From Bog-473 sp035534235 (GTDB taxonomy: Bacteria > Actinomycetota > Acidimicrobiia > Acidimicrobiales > RAAP-2): 32,881 bases of DNA. How positions within the stretch are numbered: the first letter of the stretch is position 1; each line of letters opens with the position of its first letter. The position numbers and the translations under genes are program-made. The stretch is from positions 1 through 32,881 of the forward strand of contig DATLSH010000078.1 in NCBI GenBank assembly GCA_035534235.1. The letters run 5' to 3'. Below the pieces are notes generated by a model. That model saw nothing but the letters and a program-made list of their open reading frames with translations. It made no database searches and was not told where the DNA came from. Below, piece after piece: positions 22,895 through 31,611 of the stretch.

Positions 22895-24592
22895 CTAGGC
22901 CCGCGTGACCGCTCCCAGCTCCGCCCCGCTGACCAGGCGGGCGAACTTGGCCAGCGCGCCCGAGGTGTAGCGGGGCTCGAATGTCTTGAGTTGCGCCGCC
23001 CGGCGCTCCAGCTCGTCCCCCTCCACCAGGAGATCGACGGTGTGGGCGACCACGTCAATGACGATGCGGTCGCCGTCCTGCACCAGGGCGATCGGGCCGC
23101 CATCGACGGCTTCGGGAGCCACGTGGCCGATGCAGAACCCGTGGGTGCCGCCACTGAAGCGGCCGTCGGTGACCAGTGCGCAGTCACCGCCGCGGCCCGC
23201 CCCCTTCATGGCACCCGTGACCGCCAGCATCTCCCGCATGCCCGGCCCACCCTTGGGCCCCTCGTAGCGGATGACCACCACGGTGTTGGGCACGATCGAT
23301 CCCGCCAGGATGGCGTCCATCGCCGCCGGCTCGCCGTCGAAGACGCGGGCTGGGCCGTCAAAGTGGCTCGTGTCGAGGCCGGCCACCTTGACCACGCTGC
23401 CCAGGGGGGCCAAGGTGCCCCGGAGGATGGCGATGCCACCGGAGACGTTGATCGGCTTGGTCAGGGGATGGATGACCTCGCCGTCCGGTGCCGGTGGGTC
23501 GAGCGCGGCCACGTTCTCGGCCACCGTCCTCCCGGTCACCGTCAGGCAGTCGCCGTGCAGCAGTCCGGCGTCAAGCAGCTCTCGCATCACCACCGGCACG
23601 CCGCCGATGCGGTCGACGTCGAACATGTGGTACTTGCCGTGGGGCTTGGTGTCGGCCAGGTGCGGTACCCGGGCCGCCACCTTGTTGAAGTCGTCCAGCT
23701 CAAGCTCCACCCGGGCCTCGTAGGCGATGGCCAGGAGGTGCAACACGGCATTGGTGGAGCCCCCCAGGGCCATCACCACGGCGATGGCGTTCTCGAACGC
23801 CTCCTTGGTCATGATGTGGCGCGGGCGGATCCCTTCCTGCAGCAGGCGGACCACGGCCAGGCCGGACTGGAAGGCGAAGTCGTCGCGCCTCCGATCCACG
23901 GCCGGTGGTGACGCGCTCCCGGGCAGCGACATGCCGAGCGCCTCACCGACCGAGGCCATGGTGTTGGCGGTGAACATGCCGGCACACGACCCCTCGGTGG
24001 GGCAGGCATTGCGCTCAATCAGGCTGAGCTCCTCGTCGCTCAGCGCGTCGACGGCGTGGGCGCCCACTGCCTCGAAGACGCTGACCACGTCCAGCGCCCG
24101 ATCGCCCAGGCGCCCCGGGAGGATGGAGCCGCCGTAAAGAAAGACACTGGGCAGGTTGACCCGCGCCGCCGCCATGAGCATGCCGGGCAGGGACTTGTCG
24201 CACCCGGCGAAGGTGAGGAGCCCGTCGAATCGCTCGGCGTGCATGACGATCTCCACCGAGTCGGCGATCACCTCCCGGCTGACCAGCGAGGCGCGCATCC
24301 CCTCGTGGCCCATGGAGATGCCGTCGGAGACGGCGATGGTGACGAACTCGAAGGGGAACCCACCCGCGGCGCGCACACCTTCCTTGGACCGCTTGGCCAG
24401 GCGGTCCAGCGGCATGTTGCAGGGCGTCACCTCGTTCCAGCTGCTGGCCACGCCGATCTGGGGCTTGTCCCAGTCGGCGTCGGTCATCCCCACCGCCCGC
24501 AGCATGGCCCGGGCCGGTGCCCGCGTCGGCCCCTCGGTCACCTCAAAGCTGCGCGGCTTGACTCCCGGTCGCTCACCCACCTCGGCACTCAT
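22895..24592 (-). CDS. ilvD: Dihydroxy-acid dehydratase
   Basis: This is a 565-residue iron-sulfur enzyme of valine/isoleucine synthesis. It dehydrates the IlvC product to the 2-oxo acid. The ATG at 24592 (MSAEVGERPGVKPRS) fits the family length, and the frame upstream of it is not family-like. Diagnostic segments are GVASSWNEVTPCNMPL, TFAGCDKSLPGMLMA, ACPTEGSCAGMFTANTMASVGEALGMSLPGSAS, VMALGGSTNAVLHLLAIA and TDGRFSGGTHGFCIGHVAPEA. The Cys residues in GCDKSLPG and PTEGSCAG are the expected cluster ligands. It lies 71 bases after gatB on the same strand and about 8 kb from ilvBNC, so it is not under the ilv attenuator unless it has its own control. No leader peptide was noticed before it. Confidence 0.96.
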   Translation of the reverse strand: MSAEVGERPGVKPRSFEVTEGPTRAPARAMLRAVGMTDADWDKPQIGVASSWNEVTPCNMPLDRLAKRSKEGVRAAGGFPFEFVTIAVSDGISMGHEGMRASLVSREVIADSVEIVMHAERFDGLLTFAGCDKSLPGMLMAAARVNLPSVFLYGGSILPGRLGDRALDVVSVFEAVGAHAVDALSDEELSLIERNACPTEGSCAGMFTANTMASVGEALGMSLPGSASPPAVDRRRDDFAFQSGLAVVRLLQEGIRPRHIMTKEAFENAIAVVMALGGSTNAVLHLLAIAYEARVELELDDFNKVAARVPHLADTKPHGKYHMFDVDRIGGVPVVMRELLDAGLLHGDCLTVTGRTVAENVAALDPPAPDGEVIHPLTKPINVSGGIAILRGTLAPLGSVVKVAGLDTSHFDGPARVFDGEPAAMDAILAGSIVPNTVVVIRYEGPKGGPGMREMLAVTGAMKGAGRGGDCALVTDGRFSGGTHGFCIGHVAPEAVDGGPIALVQDGDRIVIDVVAHTVDLLVEGDELERRAAQLKTFEPRYTSGALAKFARLVSGAELGAVTRA

Positions 24593-24663
24593 GGCCCCGC
24601 AGCTTAGGACCCGGACCTCCGGGCATCGCACAGGCAGTGGCCCAGCGCCGGAGCGCCCCTCGG

Positions 24664-26118
24664 CTAACTGGCCGGTCCCCGCAGGCGGCGCAGTTCGGCG
24701 GCCACCTCCTTGCCGTTGGCCTTGCCCGAGGTGGCCTTCATGACCGCCCCGGTGAACACACCGGTCAGCTTGTCGTCGCCCTGTACGTAGCGGGTCCACT
24801 CGCCGGGATGGGCGGCGATCACCTCGGCCACGGTGGCGGCCAGGGCATCAGCACCCAGGGCCTCATACCCCATCTCCTCGGCCACCGCCGACGGGTCTCC
24901 CCCGCCCCGGTCCAGCAGGGCGGCCAGCACCGCCTTGGACTGGGTGGCCGAGAGCCGGCCGCCCGATTCGAGCGCCAGCAGGGCGGCGAAGGAGTCGGCG
25001 GGAAGCACCAGACCAGCCCCGCTCTGGGCCGCCACCTCGTTGGCGGCGCGGGCCAGGGCCAGGGCCACCGGCGCCCCGGCGTCGACGGCGGCGGTGACCA
25101 GCGCGTCCAGGCCCAGGTCCACCACGGCCCGTATCTGCTCTCCTTCGGCCTCGCTGGCCGCGCCGCCGAGCGCGTCCACCAGGCCGGCCCGCCGGTCCGC
25201 CGGCATGGGACCCATGGCCGCCCGCACCCGGGCCTGCCAGTCCGCACTGGGCACCAGGGGCACCAGGTCGGGTTCCGGGAAGTAGCGGTAGTCGTTCGCC
25301 TCCTCCTTGGAGCGCATGGAGTCGGTCCGCCCGGCCGCCTCGTCCCAGTGCCGGGTCTCCTGCGCGACCTTCTCACCCGCCTCAATGAGGGCGATCTGCC
25401 GGGCCGCCTCGTACTCAATGCCCCGCCCGAGCGAGCGCAGTGAATTGAGGTTCTTGATTTCGCACCGGGTGCCCAGGGCGTCGCTGCCCGCCGGGCGCAC
25501 CGACACGTTGGCGTCGACCCGCATCGACCCCTCCTCCATCCGCCCGTCGGACGCTCCGGTGGCCACCAGGATCCCCCTGAGCTCGGCTGCGTAGGCCCTG
25601 GCCTGGGCGGCGGAGCGGATGTCGGGCTCGCTCACGATCTCCACCAGCGGCACGCCGGAGCGGTTGTAGTCCACCAGGGCGTGGCGGGCCGAATGGATCC
25701 GGCCCCCGCCCCCCACATGGGTGAGCTTGCCCGTGTCCTCCTCCACGTGGGCCCGGGTGATGCCCACCCGGGTCCCGTCGGGGAGATTGAGCCACCCCCC
25801 TACATTGAGGGGCTGGTCGTACTGGCTGATCTGATAGTCCTTGGCCTGGTCCGGGTAGAAGTAGTTCTTGCGGGCGAACGTGGAGGGCCGGATGTCGCAG
25901 TGCAGCGCCGTCCCGATCCGCATGGCCAGCTCCACGGCGTGCTCGTTGAGCACCGGCAGGGAGCCGGGCAGGCCGAGGCACACCGGGCACACGTTGACGT
26001 TGGGCTCGTCGCCGAACGCGTTGCGGCACCCGCAGAACAACTTGGTCGCCGAGGCCAGCTCGCAGTGCACCTCCAGCCCGATGACCATCTCCCAGTTGGT
26101 CCCTGCCCCTGCGCTCAC
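24664..26118 (-). CDS. gatB: Aspartyl/glutamyl-tRNA amidotransferase subunit B
   Basis: This is the 484-residue kinase/transamidase subunit of GatCAB, which converts misacylated Glu-tRNA(Gln) or Asp-tRNA(Asn) to the amides. The GTG start overlaps the gatA stop by four bases. Family marks are VIGLEVHCELASATKLFC, a CxC plus CxxC cysteine set (FCGCRNAF and NVCPVCLGLPG), KNYFYPDQAKDYQISQYDQPL, and the KEEANDYRYFPEPDL segment. The C-terminal part is the YqeY-like tail domain (TSGKANGKEVAAELRRLRG), which binds tRNA. Length is normal. Its presence suggests that this organism uses the indirect route for Gln- and/or Asn-tRNA. Confidence 0.97.
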   Translation of the reverse strand: MSAGAGTNWEMVIGLEVHCELASATKLFCGCRNAFGDEPNVNVCPVCLGLPGSLPVLNEHAVELAMRIGTALHCDIRPSTFARKNYFYPDQAKDYQISQYDQPLNVGGWLNLPDGTRVGITRAHVEEDTGKLTHVGGGGRIHSARHALVDYNRSGVPLVEIVSEPDIRSAAQARAYAAELRGILVATGASDGRMEEGSMRVDANVSVRPAGSDALGTRCEIKNLNSLRSLGRGIEYEAARQIALIEAGEKVAQETRHWDEAAGRTDSMRSKEEANDYRYFPEPDLVPLVPSADWQARVRAAMGPMPADRRAGLVDALGGAASEAEGEQIRAVVDLGLDALVTAAVDAGAPVALALARAANEVAAQSGAGLVLPADSFAALLALESGGRLSATQSKAVLAALLDRGGGDPSAVAEEMGYEALGADALAATVAEVIAAHPGEWTRYVQGDDKLTGVFTGAVMKATSGKANGKEVAAELRRLRGPAS

Positions 26119-27566
26119 GCCGCCACACCCCCCTCCGGCGGTCCTCCGGGCGGCGCCGCCTCCTGAAGCACCCGGGCCACCCGGAACAGCAGCGCCTCCT
26201 CGAGCGCCGGGGCCAGCACCTGCACGCCCACGGGCAGGCCGTCGTCGCCGCCGCCGAAGGGCACCGAGATGGCGGGGTGACCGGCCAGGTTGGAGGGGAT
26301 GGTGCAGATGTAGTTCATGTACATCGACAGGGGGTCGTCCACCTTGGCCCCCAGGGCGAACGCCGTGGTCGGCGCGGTGGCGCCGAGCAGCAGGTCGACA
26401 GAGCAGTAGGCGCGTTCGAAGGCCTGCATCACCAGGGTGCGTACCCGCTGGGCCTGCGCGTAGTAGGCGTCGTAGTAACCGGCCGAGAGCGCGTAGGTCC
26501 CCAGCATGATCCGGCGCTTGACCTCCGCCCCGAAACCGGCGGTGCGGGTGGCGGTGTTCATGGCCGCCGCGTCCTCGCCGTCGACCCGCAGTCCGTAGCG
26601 GACGCCGTCGTAGCGGGCCAGATTGGACGACGCCTCGGCCGGCGCAATGAGGTAGTAGGCCGACAACCCGTAGGCGAATTCGGGAATCCGGATCTCTTCG
26701 ACCCGAGCGCCCGCCCCCGCCAGTGCTTCAGCGGCCTCGCCCACCCGCGCCGCCACGTCGGCCGCACAACCCTCAATGAGATCGGGGCAGACGCCGACCC
26801 GGACACCGTCGACTCCCCGCTCCAGCGCGTCGACGGTGGGCTCGGGAACGGAGCTGAGGGACGTGCTGTCGAGCGGGTCGTGGCCGGCCAGGACGTCGAA
26901 GAGCAGTGCGGCATCCTCCACGTCGGCGGCAAAGGGCCCGATCTGGTCGAGTGAGCTGGCGAACGCCACCAGCCCGTAGCGCGAGACGCGCCCGTAGGTC
27001 GGCTTCATTCCCACCACACCGCAGAGCGCGGCGGGCTGGCGGATCGATCCCCCGGTGTCCGAGCCCAGGCCGAGGGGCGTGAAGCCGGCGGCCACCGCGG
27101 CGGCCGTGCCCCCGCTGCTCCCGCCGGGGACCCGACCGGTGTCATGGGGGTTGCGCGTGGGGCCGAAGGCCGAGTTCTCCGTCGAGCTGCCCATGGCGAA
27201 CTCATCCATGTTCGTCTTGCCCAGCGGAATGGCGCCGGCCCCCTGCAGCAGCCCCACCACGGTGGCGTCATAGGGAGGGCACCAGCCCTGGAGGATCTTC
27301 GAACCGCAGGTCGTGGGCGTCCCGCGGGTGCACAGGTTGTCCTTCAGGGCCAGGGCCACCCCGGCCAGCGGTCCCGGATCGCCGCCCCGGGCCACAATGG
27401 CATCCACCTCGTCCGCCCGGGCCAGGGCTTCATCACCCTGGACCGAGAGGAAGGCGTGCAGCACCCCGTCGCGGGCGGCCACCGCGTCAAGCGCGCCCTC
27501 GGTGGCCTCCCGGGCCGATCGCTCTCCGGCTCGCACGGCGGCGGCCAGGGCGCGGGCGCTGCTCAT
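26115..27566 (-). CDS. gatA: Aspartyl/glutamyl-tRNA amidotransferase subunit A
   Basis: This is the 483-residue amidase subunit that releases ammonia from glutamine for GatB. The Ser-cisSer-Lys triad is complete and correctly spaced: Lys75 (ALALKDN), Ser150 (PGGSSGGTAAA) and Ser174 (SDTGGSIRQPA). The same spacing (75 and 24 residues) is known from S. aureus GatA. FALGAKVDDPLSMYMNYICTIPSNLAGHPAISVPFG is the typical substrate-region block. The ATG overlaps the gatC stop by four bases, and its own stop overlaps gatB, consistent with coupled synthesis of the complex. Confidence 0.97.
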   Translation of the reverse strand: MSSARALAAAVRAGERSAREATEGALDAVAARDGVLHAFLSVQGDEALARADEVDAIVARGGDPGPLAGVALALKDNLCTRGTPTTCGSKILQGWCPPYDATVVGLLQGAGAIPLGKTNMDEFAMGSSTENSAFGPTRNPHDTGRVPGGSSGGTAAAVAAGFTPLGLGSDTGGSIRQPAALCGVVGMKPTYGRVSRYGLVAFASSLDQIGPFAADVEDAALLFDVLAGHDPLDSTSLSSVPEPTVDALERGVDGVRVGVCPDLIEGCAADVAARVGEAAEALAGAGARVEEIRIPEFAYGLSAYYLIAPAEASSNLARYDGVRYGLRVDGEDAAAMNTATRTAGFGAEVKRRIMLGTYALSAGYYDAYYAQAQRVRTLVMQAFERAYCSVDLLLGATAPTTAFALGAKVDDPLSMYMNYICTIPSNLAGHPAISVPFGGGDDGLPVGVQVLAPALEEALLFRVARVLQEAAPPGGPPEGGVAA

Positions 27567-27904
27567 GGAGCCTCGCCTCCGATGCGCGGCACCCGGAACC
27601 GGTGGTCCTCCACCGAGGGCGCCGCGGCCAGGATTTCGGCGCGATCCAGACTGGGACGGGGCTCATCGGGGCGCAGGACGTTCTCCACCGCTATGGGCCG
27701 GGTCGACGGCTCAAGGTGGGCCAGGTCGAGTGCCGCCACGTCGGCCGCATGGTCGAGCACGGAGCGGAGCTGGGCAGTGAAGAGCTCGACTTCGTCGTCT
27801 CCCAGCTCCAGCCGGGCTAGGCGCGCCACATGGATCACGTCGTCACGGCTGAGCGTGACCGGGTTGGAGGTTGTGGGGCGGCCCGGATCTCCGGCGCCGT
27901 TCAT
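27563..27904 (-). CDS. gatC: Aspartyl/glutamyl-tRNA amidotransferase subunit C
   Basis: This 113-residue small subunit stabilises GatA and wraps around the A-B interface. The core LSRDDVIHVARLARLELGDDEVELFTAQLRSVLDHAADVAALD and PSTRPIAVENVLRPDEPRPSLDRAEILAAAP is characteristic. The N-terminal 16 residues are an extra tail. The ATG (27904) overlaps the stop of the hydrolase gene (ATGA), which places this essential complex behind a non-translation gene in a four-gene overlapping string. Confidence 0.94.
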   Translation of the reverse strand: MNGAGDPGRPTTSNPVTLSRDDVIHVARLARLELGDDEVELFTAQLRSVLDHAADVAALDLAHLEPSTRPIAVENVLRPDEPRPSLDRAEILAAAPSVEDHRFRVPRIGGEAP

Positions 27905-28665
27905 GCCCCTGTCGATGCCAGGAGCCCGGAGACGAACTCGACGGTGCGGACCTCGATCTCGTCCTTGTCGTAGTCGAGTGTGGCCACATGGAAGCTACGG
28001 TCGAGCACGATGCGCTCCACCGGTCCTTTGACCCTCTCGACCAGCAGCTCGCTGGATCTCGGGTCGACCACGTGGTCCTGGGTGCTGGTGAAGATCAGGA
28101 GGGGGGAGGTGACCGCGCCCAGTCCCTCCTCCAGCTCGGCCGCGGCGGCAAACAATGACCGCACGGCCCGGAGTGGCAGCTCGGGGTAGGCCGACTCCAC
28201 CGCTCCTTCCAGCGCGATGTCGGAGCCCACGCCCGGTGCCAACTCGTCACCCCCGTCGATCATGGCGTCAATGAAAGCCAGGGTGTCGGCGTCGGGCGGG
28301 GAGACCAGAGGGTTGACGAGGACGAGGGCGGCGATCTCGGGGTGGCGCTGGGCCAACCAGACCCCGAGTGAGCCGCCCATGGAGAGCCCGACCACCGCCA
28401 CGGAGTCACAGCGGGCCGCCAGCTCCGTGTAGGCCGCCTCGGCCGCGTCGGACCAGTCCTTCCAACGGGTGGGTACCATGTCGGCCACCGTGGTCCCGTG
28501 ACCGGGTAGGAGCGGCATCTCCACGGTGAAACCGGCGTCGGCCAGGGCCAGCGCCAGGCCGCGCATGGACTGGGGATTGCCGGTGAACCCGTGCAGGACA
28601 AGCGCGCCGCGTGCGTCGCCGGTCATTGAGTACGGCTCGGCGCCAGGAAGGATGGGAGCAGTCAC
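27901..28665 (-). CDS. Alpha/beta hydrolase (carboxylesterase/monoacylglycerol lipase-like)
   Basis: The GTG at 28665 (VTAPILPGAEPYSM) gives 254 residues, about the usual size of small Est30-type carboxylesterases. The oxyanion-loop motif is LHGFTGNPQSM, the nucleophile elbow is VVGLSMGGSLG, the acid is in FTSTQDHVVD, and the His is in RSFHVATLDYD. The triad is therefore complete. The open frame runs far upstream but opposes the SCP2-like gene there, so that part is a shadow. It is divergent from the SCP2-like gene with a 114-base gap. Its stop overlaps gatC, making it the first gene of a hydrolase-gatCAB unit. Substrates are likely short acyl esters, but this is inference. Confidence 0.88.
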   Translation of the reverse strand: MTAPILPGAEPYSMTGDARGALVLHGFTGNPQSMRGLALALADAGFTVEMPLLPGHGTTVADMVPTRWKDWSDAAEAAYTELAARCDSVAVVGLSMGGSLGVWLAQRHPEIAALVLVNPLVSPPDADTLAFIDAMIDGGDELAPGVGSDIALEGAVESAYPELPLRAVRSLFAAAAELEEGLGAVTSPLLIFTSTQDHVVDPRSSELLVERVKGPVERIVLDRSFHVATLDYDKDEIEVRTVEFVSGLLASTGA

Positions 28666-28779
28666 GTCCCGGCATGCTACTGGTGAGGCGACTATCGTTC
28701 CGGCAGCCGGGAGCTCGGGGGACAGATCCCGAGCCCGGTCCCCGGGGTCATCACCCGCCGACGATTGAGGAGCACCGCG

Positions 28780-29190
28780 ATGCCGCACCCGTTCTTGAGT
28801 GACGAATGGCTGGAAGAGGCCCGGAAGATCCGTGCCGAGTACGAGGGCAAGACTGCACCCATCGCCCACGAGGTGCGCATGAACCTGGTGGTCACCGGCG
28901 TCCCCTTCGGCGACATGGACATTGAGGCCCACATGGACACCACCACCGGCGAGCTCGTGCTCGACACGGGCCACATTCAAGACCACCACCTGAAGGTGAC
29001 GGTCGACTACGAAACGGCCAAGGCCATCCTCGTCGAGGGCAACCCACAGGCCGGGATGCAGGCCTTCATGGCCGGCAAGGTCAAGGTCGAGGGGGACATG
29101 GCCAAGCTCATGGCACTCACCGCCGCGCCCGCCGCCGCCGACCCTCACGCGGCCGAAATGGCCAATCGCCTCAAGGAGATCACCGACTGA
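28780..29190 (+). CDS. SCP2-like sterol/lipid-carrier domain protein
   Basis: The ATG at 28780 has GAGGAG eight bases upstream and yields 136 residues. An ATG five codons earlier lacks such a site. The sequence LSDEWLEEARKIRAEYEGK, then DMDIEAHMDTTTGELVLDTGHIQDHHLKVTVDYETAKAILVEGNPQAGMQAFMAGKVKVEGDMAKLMAL, matches the SCP2 pattern, with the closing GKxKVxGDMAKLM helix. Such proteins hold a hydrophobic ligand such as a fatty acyl or sterol-like molecule. No signal peptide is visible, so it should be cytosolic. A strong hairpin follows the stop. Confidence 0.85.
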   Translation: MPHPFLSDEWLEEARKIRAEYEGKTAPIAHEVRMNLVVTGVPFGDMDIEAHMDTTTGELVLDTGHIQDHHLKVTVDYETAKAILVEGNPQAGMQAFMAGKVKVEGDMAKLMALTAAPAAADPHAAEMANRLKEITD

Positions 29191-29192
29191 GG

Positions 29193-29222
29193 CACCCGGC
29201 CCCGCTCAACCGGGGACGGGTG
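29193..29222 (+). terminator. Hairpin terminator after the SCP2-like gene
   Basis: Twelve-base arms (29193-29204 and 29211-29222) pair at 11 positions around a 6-base loop, starting three bases after the stop codon. There is no T-tract, which is common in GC-rich actinobacteria. Confidence 0.65.
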
Positions 29223-29610
29223 AGGCAACCAGGTGAGGCAGCGGTGGCCTGAAGCGGAACTCGCCGAGACACTGTGGCCGCGGGGGCGATGGTGACAAGC
29301 ACGGGCATCAGCGTCCGTTCATTGGCGAACAGGGCAGCCCGAGGCTTCCAGAACACCACCGTCGCCTGTCAATTGCCCAGAGGCGGTGGTGGGCCGGCCA
29401 GTGTCAGGACCGTGACCATTCACCTGGTCGCAGAGTGTCTTCGTTCCTTGCACAACGAACACGGCGGCGATTGGTCTTAGTGGTTTCTCCCAGCCGGCTT
29501 CATCCCGGCGCTCCGACTCTCCTCACTGGGTCATTCCGCATGTTTGACGAGGTGCCGGCGTTACCACCTGAAACAGCTCCAAATTTTGACAACGACGAGG
29601 GGATACTGGA
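29223..29610. other. Intergenic region upstream of the secreted esterase
   Basis: No convincing gene was found here. A 68-codon open frame on the plus strand (29274-29480) has an Arg/Gly/Thr-rich composition with no recognisable domain, and it is probably spurious. The region must carry the esterase promoter. TTGACG (29545-29550) is a possible -35 element, but no matching -10 was found at normal spacing. GAGGGG (29597-29602) lies close enough to the esterase ATG to act as its ribosome site. Confidence 0.5.
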
Positions 29611-31281
29611 ATGCGGTGGACAGCTGCTTCGGCGCGGGCACCGCGGAGACTGGGCGGCCTTGTGGCCGTTGGCGCGCTCATCGGCGGCGTGTTCACGGCG
29701 TCGGCTGCCGTGCCGATGTCCATGGCATATGCCACCAACCAGTTCCCGACCTGCGCCGCTCCCCCGGCACAGGGAACCAGCATTGAAATGACAGTGGGCA
29801 CGGTCGCCTGCCAGGAGCTGACGACCCACCTGCTGGGCAACGGCATCCCGGCGCCGTTCGAGTACTACGTCCCGCCCCAGTGCGCACCGCCGCCGGTTGG
29901 CGGTCCAAAGGACCATCACCGAGTCGCCGTGAGGTGCCCGACGATGTACCTACTTCACGGATTCGGCGGCAATTACACCGAGATGCTCGGTAGCCCCGGA
30001 ACAACATCGTCAGCTTGGATCGCCTCTGAGGCGAGCCAACCTCCCGCCGGCTTTGAGGCCGCTCCGTGGAATTACCAGGACCCGAGCACGTGGATCAAGG
30101 CCCCGGCACTTCCCATGATCCTGGTGGCACCCCTCGGCCAGACGCTGCCGGGCGGCTACGGGCCCAGCCCCGGTCTCGACAGCTACTGGGTGAACTGGAA
30201 TCCCCGTTACGCATTGGGCGGGGACGCTCAACGTTACGATACGCCGCCGCCCCAATTCGAGAGCTTCATCCTCGACGAACTGGTCCCCTTCGTCCAGAGC
30301 AACCTGCCGGCCGGCACCAGCCGTGATTACCGGGCCATCGCCGGGGTGTCCCTCGGCGGCTACGGATCCTTCGACCTCGGGCTGCAGCATCCGGACGCAT
30401 GGAGCACCATGGAGGCGGTCTCCGGGGCGTTCAACTTCTTGTTCGCACCGGCTCCGGAGCCCGGCAAGGTGACGCTGCCTGTCGGCGTCCAGCCGCCGAT
30501 CCCGGTCACCTACGAGCAATTGCCATCGGGGACGGGACCGGTGACGGGCGCTCCATTGCCATCGCAGGTAGGGACGTTCACGACCGCACTGGACGCGCTG
30601 GGAGACCCGGTGGCCGACCAGGCGTACTTCCGGGGCAACATGCCGCCAGACCTGGCCATGAATGCAAGGGCGTCGGCGTCGTCCGCGCAGTCGATCGGCA
30701 TCAACTTCTTCTCCAACGACATGATCCCGATGCAGACGATCACCGGCGACACGGGGGCACTCAGCAACGACGTGAGCAGCGAGCCGTTCGAGAACATTGT
30801 GTTCCCGATGAACGTCGACATGGTGACGGCGTTTGCCGAAGAGGGTGTGACGAACACCTACGCCCTCCACCAGGGCAACCACCAGGACTCCTACCGCAAC
30901 GCCTGGCTCCGCGGCCTTGAGGAGTATGCCTATGCCCGGCTGTTGCACGCCGGCGGCGGCGGCAACCCGCCCCCGGCACCGACGGTGTTCGACTATCGCA
31001 GCATCAACACCAACTTCTCAATCTGGGGGTGGCAGTTCCAGGTCGACCGCCAGCCGGTGGAATTCCTGAAGCTCACTTCGGTGAGCTGCCAGGGGCTCAC
31101 GCTCCAAGGGACGGGAGTGGTGACTGTCGCGGTGCCGGAATCCTGCGCAACCGGCGTGGGCGGGAAGCCGGTCTTCACCGTGAACCTCGGGCCCTCACAG
31201 GCCACCAGCGATCCGGCCGGACTAGGGGCGAATCCGGCCTACGGACGCACGATCACCGTCACCCTCACTGCACTGCGGTAG
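29611..31281 (+). CDS. Secreted alpha/beta-fold esterase (esterase D/antigen 85-like superfamily)
   Basis: This 556-residue exported protein begins at the ATG at 29611. The N-terminal Arg pair followed by LGGLVAVGALIGGVFTASAAVPMSMAYA is a signal peptide. The hydrolase domain has the oxyanion-region motif MYLLHGFGGNYTEM, the Trp/Asn-rich YWVNWNPRY segment, and the nucleophile elbow IAGVSLGGYGSFDLGLQHPD (Ser247). The candidate His lies in HQGNHQDSYRNAW near residue 430. The arrangement is like putative esterases and mycolyltransferase-like enzymes (PF00756 type), which is recognition, not proof. The last 120 residues (after GGGGNPPPAP) form a separate beta-rich domain, possibly for binding. It could act on acyl esters or on cell-envelope lipids outside the cell. 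Confidence 0.82.
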   Translation: MRWTAASARAPRRLGGLVAVGALIGGVFTASAAVPMSMAYATNQFPTCAAPPAQGTSIEMTVGTVACQELTTHLLGNGIPAPFEYYVPPQCAPPPVGGPKDHHRVAVRCPTMYLLHGFGGNYTEMLGSPGTTSSAWIASEASQPPAGFEAAPWNYQDPSTWIKAPALPMILVAPLGQTLPGGYGPSPGLDSYWVNWNPRYALGGDAQRYDTPPPQFESFILDELVPFVQSNLPAGTSRDYRAIAGVSLGGYGSFDLGLQHPDAWSTMEAVSGAFNFLFAPAPEPGKVTLPVGVQPPIPVTYEQLPSGTGPVTGAPLPSQVGTFTTALDALGDPVADQAYFRGNMPPDLAMNARASASSAQSIGINFFSNDMIPMQTITGDTGALSNDVSSEPFENIVFPMNVDMVTAFAEEGVTNTYALHQGNHQDSYRNAWLRGLEEYAYARLLHAGGGGNPPPAPTVFDYRSINTNFSIWGWQFQVDRQPVEFLKLTSVSCQGLTLQGTGVVTVAVPESCATGVGGKPVFTVNLGPSQATSDPAGLGANPAYGRTITVTLTALR

Positions 31282-31410
31282 GGGTAAGAACGACGCAACA
31301 ACCATCTGCCCGGCACCCCAGCGTCGCGGCGGCGAGGTTTGAGTTGGCTGCTGAGTGATCCACCACTTCGGTGAATGGTTTGGGCAGCGTATGGGTGGGA
31401 ACCCAAGGGA

Positions 31411-31611
31411 TCAGTGACGCAGCCATTCTCGGATCGTCGGCACGCGCTTTCCGGCAACCACGGCACCGATGACGACAAGGATGCACACGATCGCGACAAG
31501 CCACATCGCCTGTACCCCGACTGCGTATGCAGGGATCACGATGGCCAGGACTATGGCGCCGACAATGAGCCGGTACACATTCATCCGCCAGGTGAACAGT
31601 CGACGCAACAT
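31411..31611 (-). CDS. Small membrane protein, two transmembrane segments
   Basis: This 66-residue frame has two strongly hydrophobic stretches, VYRLIVGAIVLAIVIPAYAVGV and MWLVAIVCILVVIGAVVAG, separated by a short turn, and a basic C-terminus (KRVPTIREWLRH). That pattern is hard to produce by chance. I recognise no family. The start could be the ATG at 31611 or the ATG at 31584, and neither has a good ribosome site. It lies in a looser, lower-GC stretch and may be a real small gene or the tail of a decayed one. Confidence 0.5.
   Translation of the reverse strand: MLRRLFTWRMNVYRLIVGAIVLAIVIPAYAVGVQAMWLVAIVCILVVIGAVVAGKRVPTIREWLRH

Noticed and set aside
13065..27904. Apparent preference for ATT over ATC as Ile codon before Asp or Glu codons
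   Set aside because: Both ATT-GA and ATC-GA pairs occur in similar numbers in the genes sampled by eye. Without a genome-wide count it is not a signal.
28666..29148. Upstream extension of the hydrolase frame, opposite the SCP2-like gene
   Set aside because: It overlaps a gene with a clear ribosome site and family match. The hydrolase domain begins after GTG 28665.
29274..29480. 68-codon plus-strand open frame before the secreted esterase
   Set aside because: No ribosome site, no domain and no sensible composition. Treated as non-coding.
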